A program made the translations under genes and the position numbers. Under the pieces are notes generated by a model. It was given only the letters and a program-made list of their open reading frames with translations, had not been told where the DNA came from and searched no databases. Of a stretch of DNA of 64,000 bases, positions 10,195-21,069 are shown in pieces. The stretch covers positions 186,001-250,000 of the forward strand of contig NZ_JH992940.1 of NCBI RefSeq assembly GCF_000315485.1, read 5' to 3'. Position 1 is the first letter of the stretch, and each line of letters starts with the position of its first letter. Source of the DNA: Bacteroides oleiciplenus YIT 12058. GTDB taxonomy: Bacteria > Bacteroidota > Bacteroidia > Bacteroidales > Bacteroidaceae.

Positions 10195-10326
10195 ATTTAC
10201 CTCACGATGTAAAAGCATTTACCGCCGTATGTAACGACCTTTACCACCTATTGTAACGCTCTTTACCTCGGTATGTAACGGCCTTTACCTCGGCATGTAA
10301 ATGAAGTTACCATTTGGGGTAAATAG
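10195..10326. repeat. Six tandem 22-bp units with TTTAC-N8-GTAA half sites
   Basis: The 348-bp gap between the GH66 and GH31 genes holds six units with an exact 22-bp step, starting at 10195, 10217, 10239, 10261, 10283 and 10305. Most units read TTTACC, about 7 variable bases, then TGTAA, so each is an imperfect palindrome (perfect TTTAC-N8-GTAAA in the first). The outer units are more degenerate. The array ends about 115 bp before the GH31 start. The step is near two helical turns, which suits protein binding on one face. The rest of the gap shows no gene. Function unknown. Confidence 0.85.
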
Positions 10327-10442
10327 AATCACCACGGGAGGAAACAACCATCTACTTATTAAGGTAAAGGAAGATAAATCGCCCGTTGGTGGAATTAGTT
10401 CATAACCGCTCAGAAAAGAACAGATTATAAAGGATATAAACC

Positions 10443-12941
10443 ATGAAAATATATATATATTTATTAGTAGTATTGTGTTTCCTGTCTCCGTATTCATATA
10501 GCGGAAATATAACCGGAAACTGCATCTCTTATTCCAAGGAAGGGAGAAACGTTACCTTCCACCTGAATGACACCTCAGCAGTGCAGCTACAACTGTGCAG
10601 CCCTTCGGTGGTGCGTGTCTGGTTTTCGCCGGACGGAAAACTGCAACGGGGAAACCCTTCCTTTGCCGTCATCAATGAAGAACTGGAAGATGTGGGCACG
10701 GTTCAGGTGGACGAACAGAATGCCTGTTATGAGATATTCACGCCTAAACTCCGTATCCGGGTCAACAAAGCCCCGTTCAGCCTCCAGATATTCGACAAGT
10801 ATCAGAAACTCCTGTTCAGTGACTATGCCGATAAGGGCCACGTCTGCGAAGGAACCCGCAAAGTGGAATACAAGACCCTCCGCCGGGACGAACACTTCTT
10901 CGGCCTGGGCGAGAAGACTGGCAAACTGGACCGACGCGGAGAATCTTATAAGATGTGGAACAGCGACAAACCCTGCTACAGCATTGTGGAAGACCCTTTG
11001 TACAAGAGTATTCCTTTTTTTATGAGCAGCTATCGCTATGGCATCTTTCTGGATAATACGTATAAGACAGAATTCAAATTCGGCACCGAGAGCCGCGATT
11101 ATTACAGCTTCGAAGCCCCCGGCGGAGAAATGATTTACTATTTTATTTTCGGTAAGGATTATAAAGAAATCATGAAGCAATATGTCGCACTGACCGGACA
11201 GCCTATTATGCCTCCCAAATGGGCGTTAGGTTTTGCACAGTGCCGTGGTTTGCTGACTACCGAGAAACTTTCTTATGAAATAGCCGAAGGATACCGCAAA
11301 CGGGGCATTCCTTGCGACATTATCTATCAGGACATTGGCTGGACCCAACACCTGCAAGACTTCAACTGGCGGAAAGAGAACTATCAGAACCCGAAGAAAA
11401 TGCTTGCCGACCTCAAAGAGATGGGCTTTAAAGTCATCGTTTCGCAAGACCCTGTCATCTCCCAGGCCAACAGGAAGCAATGGGAAGAAGCCGACCGCTT
11501 CGGTTATCTTGTGAAAGACTCCACCACAGGAGGAAGCTATGATATGCCCTGGCCTTGGGGCGGTAACTGTGGTGTAGTGGACTTTACCATTCCCGAAGTG
11601 GCCGACTGGTGGGGTGCTTATCAACAGAAACCCATAGATGACGGCATTGCCGGCTTCTGGACTGATATGGGCGAACCTGCCTGGAGCAACGAGGAACAGA
11701 CGGAGCGTCTCGTGATGAAACACCATCTTGGTATGCACGATGAGATTCATAATGTGTACGGTCTGACCTGGGATAAAGTAGTCAAGGAGCAATTCGAGAA
11801 ACGGAATCCCGACCTGCGTGTCTTCCAGATGACGCGTGCCGCCTTTGCCGGATTGCAACGCTATACCTTTGGCTGGACCGGGGATTGCGGCAACGGAGAT
11901 GATGTGTTGCAAGGCTGGGGACAGATGGCGAATCAGATACCTGTGCTTCTGTCTGCCGGATTAGGGGTTATTCCGTTTGTGGCGTGCGACATTTCCGGTT
12001 ATTGCGGGGATATTGAAGACTATCCCGCTATGGCGGAACTTTATACCCGTTGGGTACAGTTGGGCGCATTCAATCCCTTGAGTCGTATTCACCATGAAGG
12101 AGATGTTGCCGTGGAGCCGTGGCTTTTCGGAGAGGAAGCAGAGAAGAATGTAAAGGCGGCTATCGAACTGAAATATCGTTTATTACCCTATATCTATACG
12201 TATGCCCGTGAGGCACACGAAACCGGTCTACCGATTATGCGCCCTATGTTCTTGGAATATCCGGCGGATATGGAGACTTTTTCCACGGATGCACAATTTA
12301 TGTTCGGCAGCGAGTTGCTGGTAGCTCCGGTGGTCAAAAAGGGGGCGACTAATAAAAATGTGTATTTGCCCGAAGGTGTCTGGATAGATTATAACGATAA
12401 GTATACGGAATATAGTGGTGAGCAATGGATCACGGCTGCTGCTCCGTTGAACACGATTCCCATGTTTGTGCGGAAGGGCAGTATTATTCCTCAGATGCCG
12501 GTCATGAATTATACGGATGAGAAAGCTATTTACCCAGTTACATTCGAGATTTTCCCTGCCGTATCGGGTGGTGAAACTTCTTTCTGCCTCTATGAGGATG
12601 CAGGAACAGACTTGGGTTATTTACGTGGAGAATTTTTGCGTACGCCTATAACTTGCCAGACAACGGAAAAGGGGTATACGCTCGCAATCGGAAAGAGGGC
12701 GGGAGAGAAGTACGCTTTGCGTGGAGAACGTAATTTCATGTTCCGCATTTATGCAGGGAAAATGCCGAAGGAAGTACTGATTGACGGAACAAAAGTCAGG
12801 AAAATGAAAGCGGAGAAACTGGATGAAACGTTGGAAGAAGAATTCAAAACGATAGCCTGGAGCCCGGATAAGAAGCAGAATTTTTATTTGTTGAGGCTGC
12901 CGGATGATGGGCGGGAACACATCATTGAGTTTCTTTATTAA
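10443..12941 (+). CDS. GH31 alpha-glucosidase
   Basis: An 832-residue protein with a type I signal peptide (cleavage near YSYSG) and so probably periplasmic. It carries the GH31 N-terminal beta-sandwich (EEHFFGLGEKTG-like segment, here DEHFFGLGEKTG), the barrel with nucleophile Asp408 in GFWTDMGEPAW and acid/base Asp481 in FGWTGDCGNGDD, and the C-terminal beta domains. GH31 enzymes in dextran loci (for example BT3086) remove glucose from isomalto-oligosaccharides. Family assignment is firm; linkage preference for alpha-1,6 is inferred from the GH66 neighbour. It sits 348 bp after the GH66 gene, behind the 22-bp repeat array, so it may have its own promoter. Confidence 0.9.
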   Translation: MKIYIYLLVVLCFLSPYSYSGNITGNCISYSKEGRNVTFHLNDTSAVQLQLCSPSVVRVWFSPDGKLQRGNPSFAVINEELEDVGTVQVDEQNACYEIFTPKLRIRVNKAPFSLQIFDKYQKLLFSDYADKGHVCEGTRKVEYKTLRRDEHFFGLGEKTGKLDRRGESYKMWNSDKPCYSIVEDPLYKSIPFFMSSYRYGIFLDNTYKTEFKFGTESRDYYSFEAPGGEMIYYFIFGKDYKEIMKQYVALTGQPIMPPKWALGFAQCRGLLTTEKLSYEIAEGYRKRGIPCDIIYQDIGWTQHLQDFNWRKENYQNPKKMLADLKEMGFKVIVSQDPVISQANRKQWEEADRFGYLVKDSTTGGSYDMPWPWGGNCGVVDFTIPEVADWWGAYQQKPIDDGIAGFWTDMGEPAWSNEEQTERLVMKHHLGMHDEIHNVYGLTWDKVVKEQFEKRNPDLRVFQMTRAAFAGLQRYTFGWTGDCGNGDDVLQGWGQMANQIPVLLSAGLGVIPFVACDISGYCGDIEDYPAMAELYTRWVQLGAFNPLSRIHHEGDVAVEPWLFGEEAEKNVKAAIELKYRLLPYIYTYAREAHETGLPIMRPMFLEYPADMETFSTDAQFMFGSELLVAPVVKKGATNKNVYLPEGVWIDYNDKYTEYSGEQWITAAAPLNTIPMFVRKGSIIPQMPVMNYTDEKAIYPVTFEIFPAVSGGETSFCLYEDAGTDLGYLRGEFLRTPITCQTTEKGYTLAIGKRAGEKYALRGERNFMFRIYAGKMPKEVLIDGTKVRKMKAEKLDETLEEEFKTIAWSPDKKQNFYLLRLPDDGREHIIEFLY

Positions 12942-12961
12942 AACTCCCGATTACAAAATGA

Positions 12962-15145
<2,184 letters not shown>

Positions 15146-15175
15146 AAGGATTTGGTCAGCTAAGAATATGTATTT

Positions 15176-15207
15176 AAAAAGGGAAAGTTGTGACTTTCCC
15201 TTTTTTT
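15176..15207 (+). terminator. Intrinsic terminator after the GH97 gene
   Basis: A 13-bp perfect stem (15176-15188 with 15193-15205), TGTG loop and a run of seven T. It lies 31 bp past the GH97 stop and works in both directions because of the A run on the left, so it can also end the convergent DUF4919 gene. Confidence 0.9.
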
Positions 15208-15239
15208 GTTATTTCAAGATATACTTTCAAGTGTAATTA

Positions 15240-15905
15240 CTATTTTTTTCTATTGAATAATTCCTCCATGAAATCCAATGAGCGGCTGATATCGAAATAT
15301 ATCTGAGTCCCTTGATAATATGGACTACTCTCAAACTCCATCAGGTCGCAATTATTCACTAATGATTGTTGCTTCAGGTTTTGTACATCAAAGACATTAT
15401 ACAGAATCTGATATTCATCATTAACGCAGATAACTTTGAATGCTGTTTCCTCGCTGGTGCCATCTCCACTGGAAAGTATAGCGGAAGAAAGCTTGACGTA
15501 CTTGTTTACATATGACTGGACTTCCTCTTCTTTTTGCAGTTCGGATGCAAGATTAACCGCATATATAAGTAATTTTAGTGATACAGGATTGGCTTTCCGA
15601 TATTCTTTCACCTGTTCATATGCTTCTTCCATTCTTTTTTCTTCCATAAGAGAATCTACATCTTGCCAAATATCCATACTTCCTTTATATTTAGAAGTGA
15701 AAGAGTATCCATAGTAGATAAGTGCATAATCATTTAAAGTTAATAGACTATCATTGATTTCGAAACGTTCGGTTAGCTGTGCATATCCGCCCGGTTGCTT
15801 TTGTATGTACTCTTTTATGTTAGAGTAATCCACGTCTATGTTTTCTTGTGAGAATAGACATATCGGGAACAGGAAGAGAAGGATTGGTAATAATGCTTTT
15901 TTCAT
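15240..15905 (-). CDS. DUF4919-like secreted protein
   Basis: A 221-residue protein using the ATG at 15905, which begins a clear signal peptide (MKKALLPILLFLFPICLFSQ). The reading frame is open 38 codons further upstream, but that part overlaps the terminator of the small RNA cassette and lacks signal character. The mature protein is helical and charged, with ALIYYGYSFTSKYKG typical of the DUF4919 family of Bacteroidetes, whose role I do not know. It is convergent with the GH97 gene and lies 88 bp downstream of the first small-RNA cassette on the same strand. Not obviously part of the glucan locus. Confidence 0.75.
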   Translation of the reverse strand: MKKALLPILLFLFPICLFSQENIDVDYSNIKEYIQKQPGGYAQLTERFEINDSLLTLNDYALIYYGYSFTSKYKGSMDIWQDVDSLMEEKRMEEAYEQVKEYRKANPVSLKLLIYAVNLASELQKEEEVQSYVNKYVKLSSAILSSGDGTSEETAFKVICVNDEYQILYNVFDVQNLKQQSLVNNCDLMEFESSPYYQGTQIYFDISRSLDFMEELFNRKK

Positions 15906-15992
15906 GGTATTATGTTTATGGAGTTGATTTTGAAAGACCGTCGCTTTTACAAAGGAAAGGATTTTGTAGGGACATTCCAAACATATGGGCAT

Positions 15993-16056
15993 AAAAAAAG
16001 GAGTACCGCTGTACTCCAACCTTTGTTAACCTTAAATCTAATACTATGAAAAACAC
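15993..16056 (-). ncRNA. Candidate small RNA, copy 1 of an identical pair
   Basis: Minus-strand cassette: promoter at 16061-16091, about 40 nt of transcript, then a 7-bp stem (16000-16006 with 16011-16017, 4-nt loop) and seven U at 15999-15993. The whole 94-bp segment 15984-16077 is repeated without a mismatch at 19008-19101. The 5' end near 16056 is estimated from the promoter. Promoter plus terminator around about 64 nt suggests an independent small RNA; a leader/attenuator for the DUF4919 gene 88 bp downstream is the alternative. Bacteroidales-1 RNA is a possible family, not checked. Confidence 0.65.
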
Positions 16057-16060
16057 AGTG

Positions 16061-16091
16061 CAAAGATACGGACATTCTGCATATCTCCAAA
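16061..16091 (-). promoter_or_regulatory. Promoter of small RNA copy 1
   Basis: Minus strand TATCTTTG (16061-16068) with TTTG (16088-16091) exactly 19 bp upstream, an ideal Bacteroides promoter. Spacing is the same in copy 2 although the upstream bases differ there, which argues that both boxes are functional. Confidence 0.8.
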
Positions 16092-16166
16092 TTATTAGAC
16101 CTATATAAGTGTTTTTATAACACTTATTAAAAGAAGTGCTTTCCTTCTTTACTTTTTTTCAAGGTT

Positions 16167-16877
16167 TCACCCGTTTATTCTCTCCTTAATCTTCCCCCAG
16201 GCATGTGTATCAAACAGGCAACTTTCGCGCATGGTGTGATACATCTCCTTAAAACGGGACATAGGAATAGTAAAACTCAATATGTCCGGTTCAAAATACG
16301 GTCGTACGGAAGGATCGAAGAAACCGAGGAAAGTGCGTTTGCCTCCTTTCCGGTTTTCAAGAATGGTAAAAGTAACCACGGAACTGCAACCGGAACCAAA
16401 AGGTGTGGCTACCGTATCAAATGCATTCGTATCGAAAAAAGCCCATGTGGTGAGTCCCGATAGAATATCGGGTGTAGCAAGAAACAGTAGTCCTTCTACA
16501 TTATCGAAAGAAGCAAGTGTATCAAGACGCGCAAAATGCAGATAAGTCTTTTCCGCACGCGGTACCTGGATTTGCCTGATAAAATCCACTACCATTTCGG
16601 GCGTTTTCTTGTATTTCTCTTTCAGGGATACGAAGTTCGGAACATGTACGGGCATTTCCGTAAAGCCGGTGTAGAACTTTCCGCCACCGCATCCTATGAT
16701 TTCAGCATTCAGACTGATGGTTTTACCTTCTCTTGCCTGTTGCATTCCCTTGAAGAAGCAACCATTGATTTTTTCCGTCTCGTTCTCCAACTTGTCCGAG
16801 TACCAGAAAGCGATAGGAAGTTCGGCACGTTTACCGAAAGCTTCCCGATAATTGGCGATGAATGTATGTATATCCAT
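16167..16877 (-). CDS. DUF169 family protein
   Basis: A 236-residue soluble protein without signal peptide. It matches the DUF169 (COG2043) pattern: an early LPIAFWYSD, a conserved Cys-rich turn in IIGCGGGKFYTGF, a central VEGLLFLATPDI and the GSGCSSVVTF segment with a second conserved cysteine. The family is found in anaerobes and archaea, and its biochemical role is not established. It is transcribed away from the GH65 gene, with 100 bp between the starts. A weak -7 box (TATCTTTA, 16901-16908 on the minus strand) may drive it. Confidence 0.8.
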   Translation of the reverse strand: MDIHTFIANYREAFGKRAELPIAFWYSDKLENETEKINGCFFKGMQQAREGKTISLNAEIIGCGGGKFYTGFTEMPVHVPNFVSLKEKYKKTPEMVVDFIRQIQVPRAEKTYLHFARLDTLASFDNVEGLLFLATPDILSGLTTWAFFDTNAFDTVATPFGSGCSSVVTFTILENRKGGKRTFLGFFDPSVRPYFEPDILSFTIPMSRFKEMYHTMRESCLFDTHAWGKIKERING

Positions 16878-16941
16878 GGTAAATGAAATTAGTTAGGTAG
16901 TAAAGATAATGATTGATTGCCAATTTATATAGGATTTTGAC

Positions 16942-16949
16942 TATTTTTG
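16942..16949 (+). promoter_or_regulatory. -7 box upstream of the GH65 gene
   Basis: TATTTTTG fits TAnnTTTG and lies 28 bp before the ATG at 16978. A loose ATTG 22 bp upstream may be the -33 box. Confidence 0.5.
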
Positions 16950-16977
16950 CATAGAAATCTATAAATCCGTATTGATT

Positions 16978-19005
16978 ATGAAAACACGTGTCTCCTGTTT
17001 CTTTCTTCTCGTTTTTTTCTTTGTGCAGATGGTGAAAGGTGAAGATGCTGATTTGTGGCAACTTCACGCCTCTGATATAAGTGCCCCCTATGTAGGTGCC
17101 CCTATGGCGAATGGAGGTATCGGTATTCTTCCCTGGAAAGAACCTTTTTCTGTCCGGCAAGTAATCTTGAATCATGTGTTCGATACAGATGGCCCGCAGG
17201 GAGTGAGCCGTGTGTTGAAAGGAATCAATCCTTTTCTGTTGTCAATGGATGTTGACGGGAAGAAGGTGGATTCGGAATGTGTTGCAAACTGGTCTCAATA
17301 TGTTGATATGAAAGAGGCGACCCATAACAGTAGTTTCCAGATAATTGGGAAAGCAGATATAAATTATAGTATCTGTGCCCTGAGGAATATGCCTTATGCC
17401 GGTCTTATCCGTGTGAATGTGAAAGTTTTATCCGATATGTCTCTGAAGGTAGCTGCCCGAATGGATGTTCCCCAGGAATATTCTCAATCCACACAGCGTT
17501 TCCGTAAGATGAGAGCTGACGCTACTCAAATGTATATGCTTCAGTCTTATGCAACTTCCACCCATCGTCAGCAGGAAGTTTCCGCTTCTTCCGCTTTTAT
17601 CTTTGATGAAGATAAAGCTACGGAAGTACTTTATGATGAGATGGATAAAGAAATATTCTTTACGATGAAGTTGCGTAAAGGGGATAGCCTTTCTTTTGCT
17701 TTGATTGGTTCCGTATGTTCTACCCGCGATTTCAGCGACCCGTATAATGAGGCCGAACGGCAGGTCATCTACGCTATCCATGAAGGTACAGATGCTCTGA
17801 TGGTGGCTCACTGTAGGCTATGGAATGAGCTTTGGGAGAGTGATATCTTGATTGAGGGAGATGATGAAGCGCAACGGGTGGTTCGTTTCGCACTTTTCAA
17901 TCTTTATTCATCTTGCCGTGAAGGTAGTAGATTAAGCATTTCCCCTATGGGGCTTTCTTCTCAGGGATATAACGGGCATATATTCTGGGATTCGGAACTC
18001 TGGATGTTTCCGCCGATGCTGATGCTGAATAAAGGAATAGCTAAATCAATGATCGACTATCGCATTGACCGCTTGGTGCCCGCCCGTAAGAAAGCAATGG
18101 CTTATGGATATAAAGGAGCCATGTTTCCGTGGGAAAGTGATGATTATGGCGAAGAATCAACTCCCACCTTTGCATTGACCGGACCTTTAGAACATCATGT
18201 GACGGCAGATATCAGTATCGCTTGCTGGAATTATTATTGCCTTACTCGTGATGAACAATGGCTTCGTACAAAGGCATTCCCTTTGATGAAAGAGGTTGCC
18301 GATTTTTGGGCAAGTCGTGTAGAACGTAATGATGACGGTTCCTATTCCATTCGCAATGTAGTAGGGGCTGATGAATATGCCAATGGTATAGATGATAATG
18401 CTTTTACTAATGCTGCCGTTATCCGTGCTTTGGAATATGCCTGTGAAGCCGCTACGATTTGCAACGAACCTGTACCGGAAATCTGGAAAGAAATCAGCCG
18501 GAATATTTGTATCCTGCGTTTCAAAGACGGTGTGACCCGCGAACATGCCACTTATGATGGTGAGATGATTAAGCAAGCCGATGTAAACCTGTTGGGTTAT
18601 CCACTTTACTTTATCACGGATGCCAAGGCACAGAAAAAAGATATGGAATATTATGCCGACAGGATAGATCCTCAGAATGGTCCAGCAATGTCTTATTCTA
18701 TATTTTGTGTACAATACGCCCGGATGGGTGATGTAAAACGGGCTTATGAGATGTTTTGCCGTTGTTACCAGCCGAATTTGCGTGCGCCTTTCGGGGTATT
18801 GGCAGAGACTGCTACCAGCGATAATCCTTATTTCATGACGGGAGCCGGCGGATTACTGCAAGCTGTAATCAATGGCTTTTGTGGATTACAGATAACAGAC
18901 AGTGGTATTGTACAGTTGCCTTCATCGCTTCCTGAGCACTGGAAAAAAGTGATTGTTAAAGGAATAGGACCGGAGAAAAAAGCCTATGTGAGGGAGAATA
19001 GATGA
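16978..19005 (+). CDS. GH65 glycoside hydrolase, probable alpha-1,2-glucosidase (kojibiose type)
   Basis: A 675-residue secreted protein; the ATG at 16978 starts the signal peptide (MKTRVSCFFLLVFFFVQMVKG), preferred over a TTG two codons earlier. GH65 motifs are clear: FWDSELWMFPPMLML, GYKGAMFPWESDDYGEES, GADEYANGIDDNAFTN and IKQADVNLL. The predicted general acid is Glu466 (GADEYA) and the base Glu610 (LAETATSDN). Both stand six residues before Glu472 and Glu616, which I recall as the catalytic pair of the Flavobacterium johnsoniae GH65 kojibiose hydrolase. That enzyme also belongs to a dextran locus. The base glutamate argues for a hydrolase rather than a phosphorylase. It would remove alpha-1,2 branches from dextran fragments. 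Two minus-strand genes separate it from the main operon. Confidence 0.8.
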   Translation: MKTRVSCFFLLVFFFVQMVKGEDADLWQLHASDISAPYVGAPMANGGIGILPWKEPFSVRQVILNHVFDTDGPQGVSRVLKGINPFLLSMDVDGKKVDSECVANWSQYVDMKEATHNSSFQIIGKADINYSICALRNMPYAGLIRVNVKVLSDMSLKVAARMDVPQEYSQSTQRFRKMRADATQMYMLQSYATSTHRQQEVSASSAFIFDEDKATEVLYDEMDKEIFFTMKLRKGDSLSFALIGSVCSTRDFSDPYNEAERQVIYAIHEGTDALMVAHCRLWNELWESDILIEGDDEAQRVVRFALFNLYSSCREGSRLSISPMGLSSQGYNGHIFWDSELWMFPPMLMLNKGIAKSMIDYRIDRLVPARKKAMAYGYKGAMFPWESDDYGEESTPTFALTGPLEHHVTADISIACWNYYCLTRDEQWLRTKAFPLMKEVADFWASRVERNDDGSYSIRNVVGADEYANGIDDNAFTNAAVIRALEYACEAATICNEPVPEIWKEISRNICILRFKDGVTREHATYDGEMIKQADVNLLGYPLYFITDAKAQKKDMEYYADRIDPQNGPAMSYSIFCVQYARMGDVKRAYEMFCRCYQPNLRAPFGVLAETATSDNPYFMTGAGGLLQAVINGFCGLQITDSGIVQLPSSLPEHWKKVIVKGIGPEKKAYVRENR

Positions 19006-19016
19006 CTTATGGGCAT

Positions 19017-19080
19017 AAAAAAAGGAGTACCGCTGTACTCCAACCTTTGTTAACCTTAAATCTAATACTATGAAAAACAC
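19017..19080 (-). ncRNA. Candidate small RNA, copy 2 of an identical pair
   Basis: Identical in sequence to the copy at 15993-16056, with stem 19024-19030/19035-19041 and seven U at 19023-19017. It runs toward the convergent GH65 stop at 19005, so no gene can be read downstream on its strand within range. That makes a leader role unlikely here and supports an independent RNA. Part of the 94-bp repeat 19008-19101. Confidence 0.65.
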
Positions 19081-19084
19081 AGTG

Positions 19085-19115
19085 CAAAGATACGGACATT
19101 CCAGATATCTGCAAA
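19085..19115 (-). promoter_or_regulatory. Promoter of small RNA copy 2
   Basis: Minus strand TATCTTTG (19085-19092) and TTTG (19112-19115), 19-bp spacer, as in copy 1. Confidence 0.8.
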
Positions 19116-19189
19116 TTATCCAAATAAAAAAGCATGTTTTATAACATTAATTAGAAATTTCAATATGATCTTATATCTTTGTTAACGGA

Positions 19190-20854
19190 TCAACCTTTTG
19201 CTTCCTGATACATGAAACGCTTAATCGACTTCTTGGCAGTTTTCTCAAACTCTTCGAAGTGAATTTTTACTTTTGATATTTGGCAGAAGGCGGGTAATTG
19301 CTGGTTCAGCTCATTACGGTTCGCTTCCATCACACGTTCCACGTCTGTTTGTTGCAGTCCATTGGCGAAAGCGTCATCAAAATCTGGATAGATAAGAGCC
19401 ACAAGCTTCTCTTTCTGCAACACTATGAGTGATTCAGAAACGTAAGGCATATTATTCAGCTTGCTTTCAATCTCTTCCGGATAGATATTTTGTCCACTGG
19501 AAGTGAGCAACATATTTTTGCTACGGCCACGCACGGTTACATAACCGTCTGCATCCATCGTACCAAGATCTCCTGTATGCAGCCAGCCATTTACATCAAT
19601 GATTTGTGAGGTTGCTTCCTGGTTTTTATAGTAGCCTAACATCAGATTAGTGCCACGACAAATAATTTCTCCGGCAACTCTCTGCGGGTCGGATGAGTCG
19701 ATATTCACTTCCATGCGTGTAGTCGCTTTACCGCACGATGCCAGTTTTAGTGTTTCCCAGCGAGAGGAGCAAATGATAGGGCCGCATTCCGTCATGCCGT
19801 AGGCAATGGTGTAAGGGAAACCGATTTGTTTGAGGAAACTTTCTACTTCAGCATTGAACGGGGCACCACCAATAATAATTTCGTCAAAGTTGCCCCCGAA
19901 TATTTCCATCGCTTCTTTGCGGGCAAGCGCTTTGATTTTGTCGTTGATGATAGGAACGTGCAACAGCAATTTACCTATCTTATTATCTACCCGTGGCAAG
20001 ATATTCTTTTTGATTATCTTTTCTACAATCAAAGGCACGCATGAAATAACGCGCGGTTTGATTTCTGCAAAAGATTGTGCAATAATCTTAGGACTCGGCA
20101 TGCGTGTCAGGAAATAGAGATGCGCACCGGCAGAAAAACCGTAAAGGAAATCATATGTCATGCCGAAGACATGTCCCATAGGAAGCATGGCCACCATATT
20201 GTCGCCGGGTTTCACCGGAAGCATCTCATGACAATAGTTGACATTGGACCAAAGACTTCGGTAGGGCAGCATGACACCTTTGGAGTATCCGGTAGTGCCG
20301 GATGTATAGTTGATGATGGCAAGTTCTTCTGGTTCGTCTTTCCGGTAACAGATATGTTCGGGGCGGAAGTTTTTAGGATAGCGCTGGCCGTATAGGGTGT
20401 TGCGGTGCTCGAAAGCTTCCATCAGCCTTTTGTCACGACAAACTACAGCGGTAAATTCGGTCATTAGAATAACACCCAGCAGTTGTGGCATGGCTTCTTC
20501 ATTGAGGTTTTCCCAAACTTGGTCGCCAACGAACAAGAGTTTGGCTTCGGAATGGTTGACGATATTATGTATATTGTCTGCCTTGAACTCGTGCAGGATA
20601 GGGACAATGACAGCTCCGTAAGTGATGGTTGCCAGAAAAGTAACCGCCCAATGGGCACTGTTACGGCCGCAGACAGCAATTTTATCTCCCGGTTGAATAC
20701 CAGCGCTTTCCAGTACAATATGGAATTTTGCTATTTTGCGGGCTACATCTTTGTATTGGAGGGTAGCGCCTTTATAGTCTGTCAAGGCGTTTAAATTCCA
20801 GTTTTGAATGATGCTTTGTTCAATGTAATCAATGAAGTGTTGTTCCTGTTCCAT
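19190..20854 (-). CDS. AMP-binding acyl-CoA synthetase (long-chain fatty-acid ligase type)
   Basis: A 554-residue ANL-superfamily enzyme that adenylates a carboxylic acid and transfers it to CoA. The P-loop YTSGTTGYSKG is at 183-193, the A5-type motif YGMTECGPI follows, and the C-terminal hinge region has GWLHTGDLGTMDADGYVTV and KNMLLTSSGQNIYPEEI. A near-terminal Lys (KTAKKSIKRF) fits the adenylation lysine. No signal peptide, so cytoplasmic. It stands alone, with its own promoter, between the small RNA and the antiporter gene. Substrate cannot be told from the sequence; a long-chain fatty acid is the usual annotation. Confidence 0.88.
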   Translation of the reverse strand: MEQEQHFIDYIEQSIIQNWNLNALTDYKGATLQYKDVARKIAKFHIVLESAGIQPGDKIAVCGRNSAHWAVTFLATITYGAVIVPILHEFKADNIHNIVNHSEAKLLFVGDQVWENLNEEAMPQLLGVILMTEFTAVVCRDKRLMEAFEHRNTLYGQRYPKNFRPEHICYRKDEPEELAIINYTSGTTGYSKGVMLPYRSLWSNVNYCHEMLPVKPGDNMVAMLPMGHVFGMTYDFLYGFSAGAHLYFLTRMPSPKIIAQSFAEIKPRVISCVPLIVEKIIKKNILPRVDNKIGKLLLHVPIINDKIKALARKEAMEIFGGNFDEIIIGGAPFNAEVESFLKQIGFPYTIAYGMTECGPIICSSRWETLKLASCGKATTRMEVNIDSSDPQRVAGEIICRGTNLMLGYYKNQEATSQIIDVNGWLHTGDLGTMDADGYVTVRGRSKNMLLTSSGQNIYPEEIESKLNNMPYVSESLIVLQKEKLVALIYPDFDDAFANGLQQTDVERVMEANRNELNQQLPAFCQISKVKIHFEEFEKTAKKSIKRFMYQEAKG

Positions 20855-20887
20855 CTGTTAATATTGCACACTTTAATTAAAATTGCG

Positions 20888-20919
20888 CAAATATAGAGCT
20901 AAATGTAATGTCGTGCAAG
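20888..20919 (-). promoter_or_regulatory. Promoter of the acyl-CoA synthetase gene
   Basis: Minus strand TATATTTG (20888-20895), with CTTG (20916-20919) 20 bp upstream as an imperfect -33 box. It lies 33 bp before the start codon. Confidence 0.65.
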
Positions 20920-20990
20920 TTTCTATATTTATTCTTTAGTGGGAGACGAAAGAAAAAGAAAAACAAACCAATTGGGGGAAGTGACGAACT

Positions 20991-21048
20991 ACAAGCTACT
21001 AGCTGTAAGTTGCTGTGCTACATTTGTAACTCATAGCTAGTAGCTTGT
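20991..21048. repeat. Long inverted repeat between two minus-strand genes
   Basis: Arms 20991-21011 and 21028-21048 match over 21 bp with about three mismatches around a 16-bp loop. GTGAC/GTCAC copies flank it. A smaller 8-bp repeat (21054-21061 and 21069-21076) spans the antiporter stop codon. No T run follows, so it is either a weak terminator or a structural element. Confidence 0.7.
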
Positions 21049-21069
21049 CACTCAATTTAGCACATTGCG

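Noticed and set aside
10195..10326. CRISPR array reading of the 22-bp units
   Set aside because: There is no split into constant repeats and unique spacers; the variation falls inside each unit and no cas gene is near.
15906..16019. 38-codon upstream extension of the DUF4919 gene
   Set aside because: It overlaps the terminator of the small RNA and lacks signal character; the ATG at 15905 begins the signal peptide.
16011..16077. Short + strand ORF ATGAAAAACACAGTGCAAAG in the 94-bp repeat as a leader peptide
   Set aside because: Promoter and terminator in the cassette both point to the minus strand, and the + frame has no ribosome site or downstream gene in copy 1.
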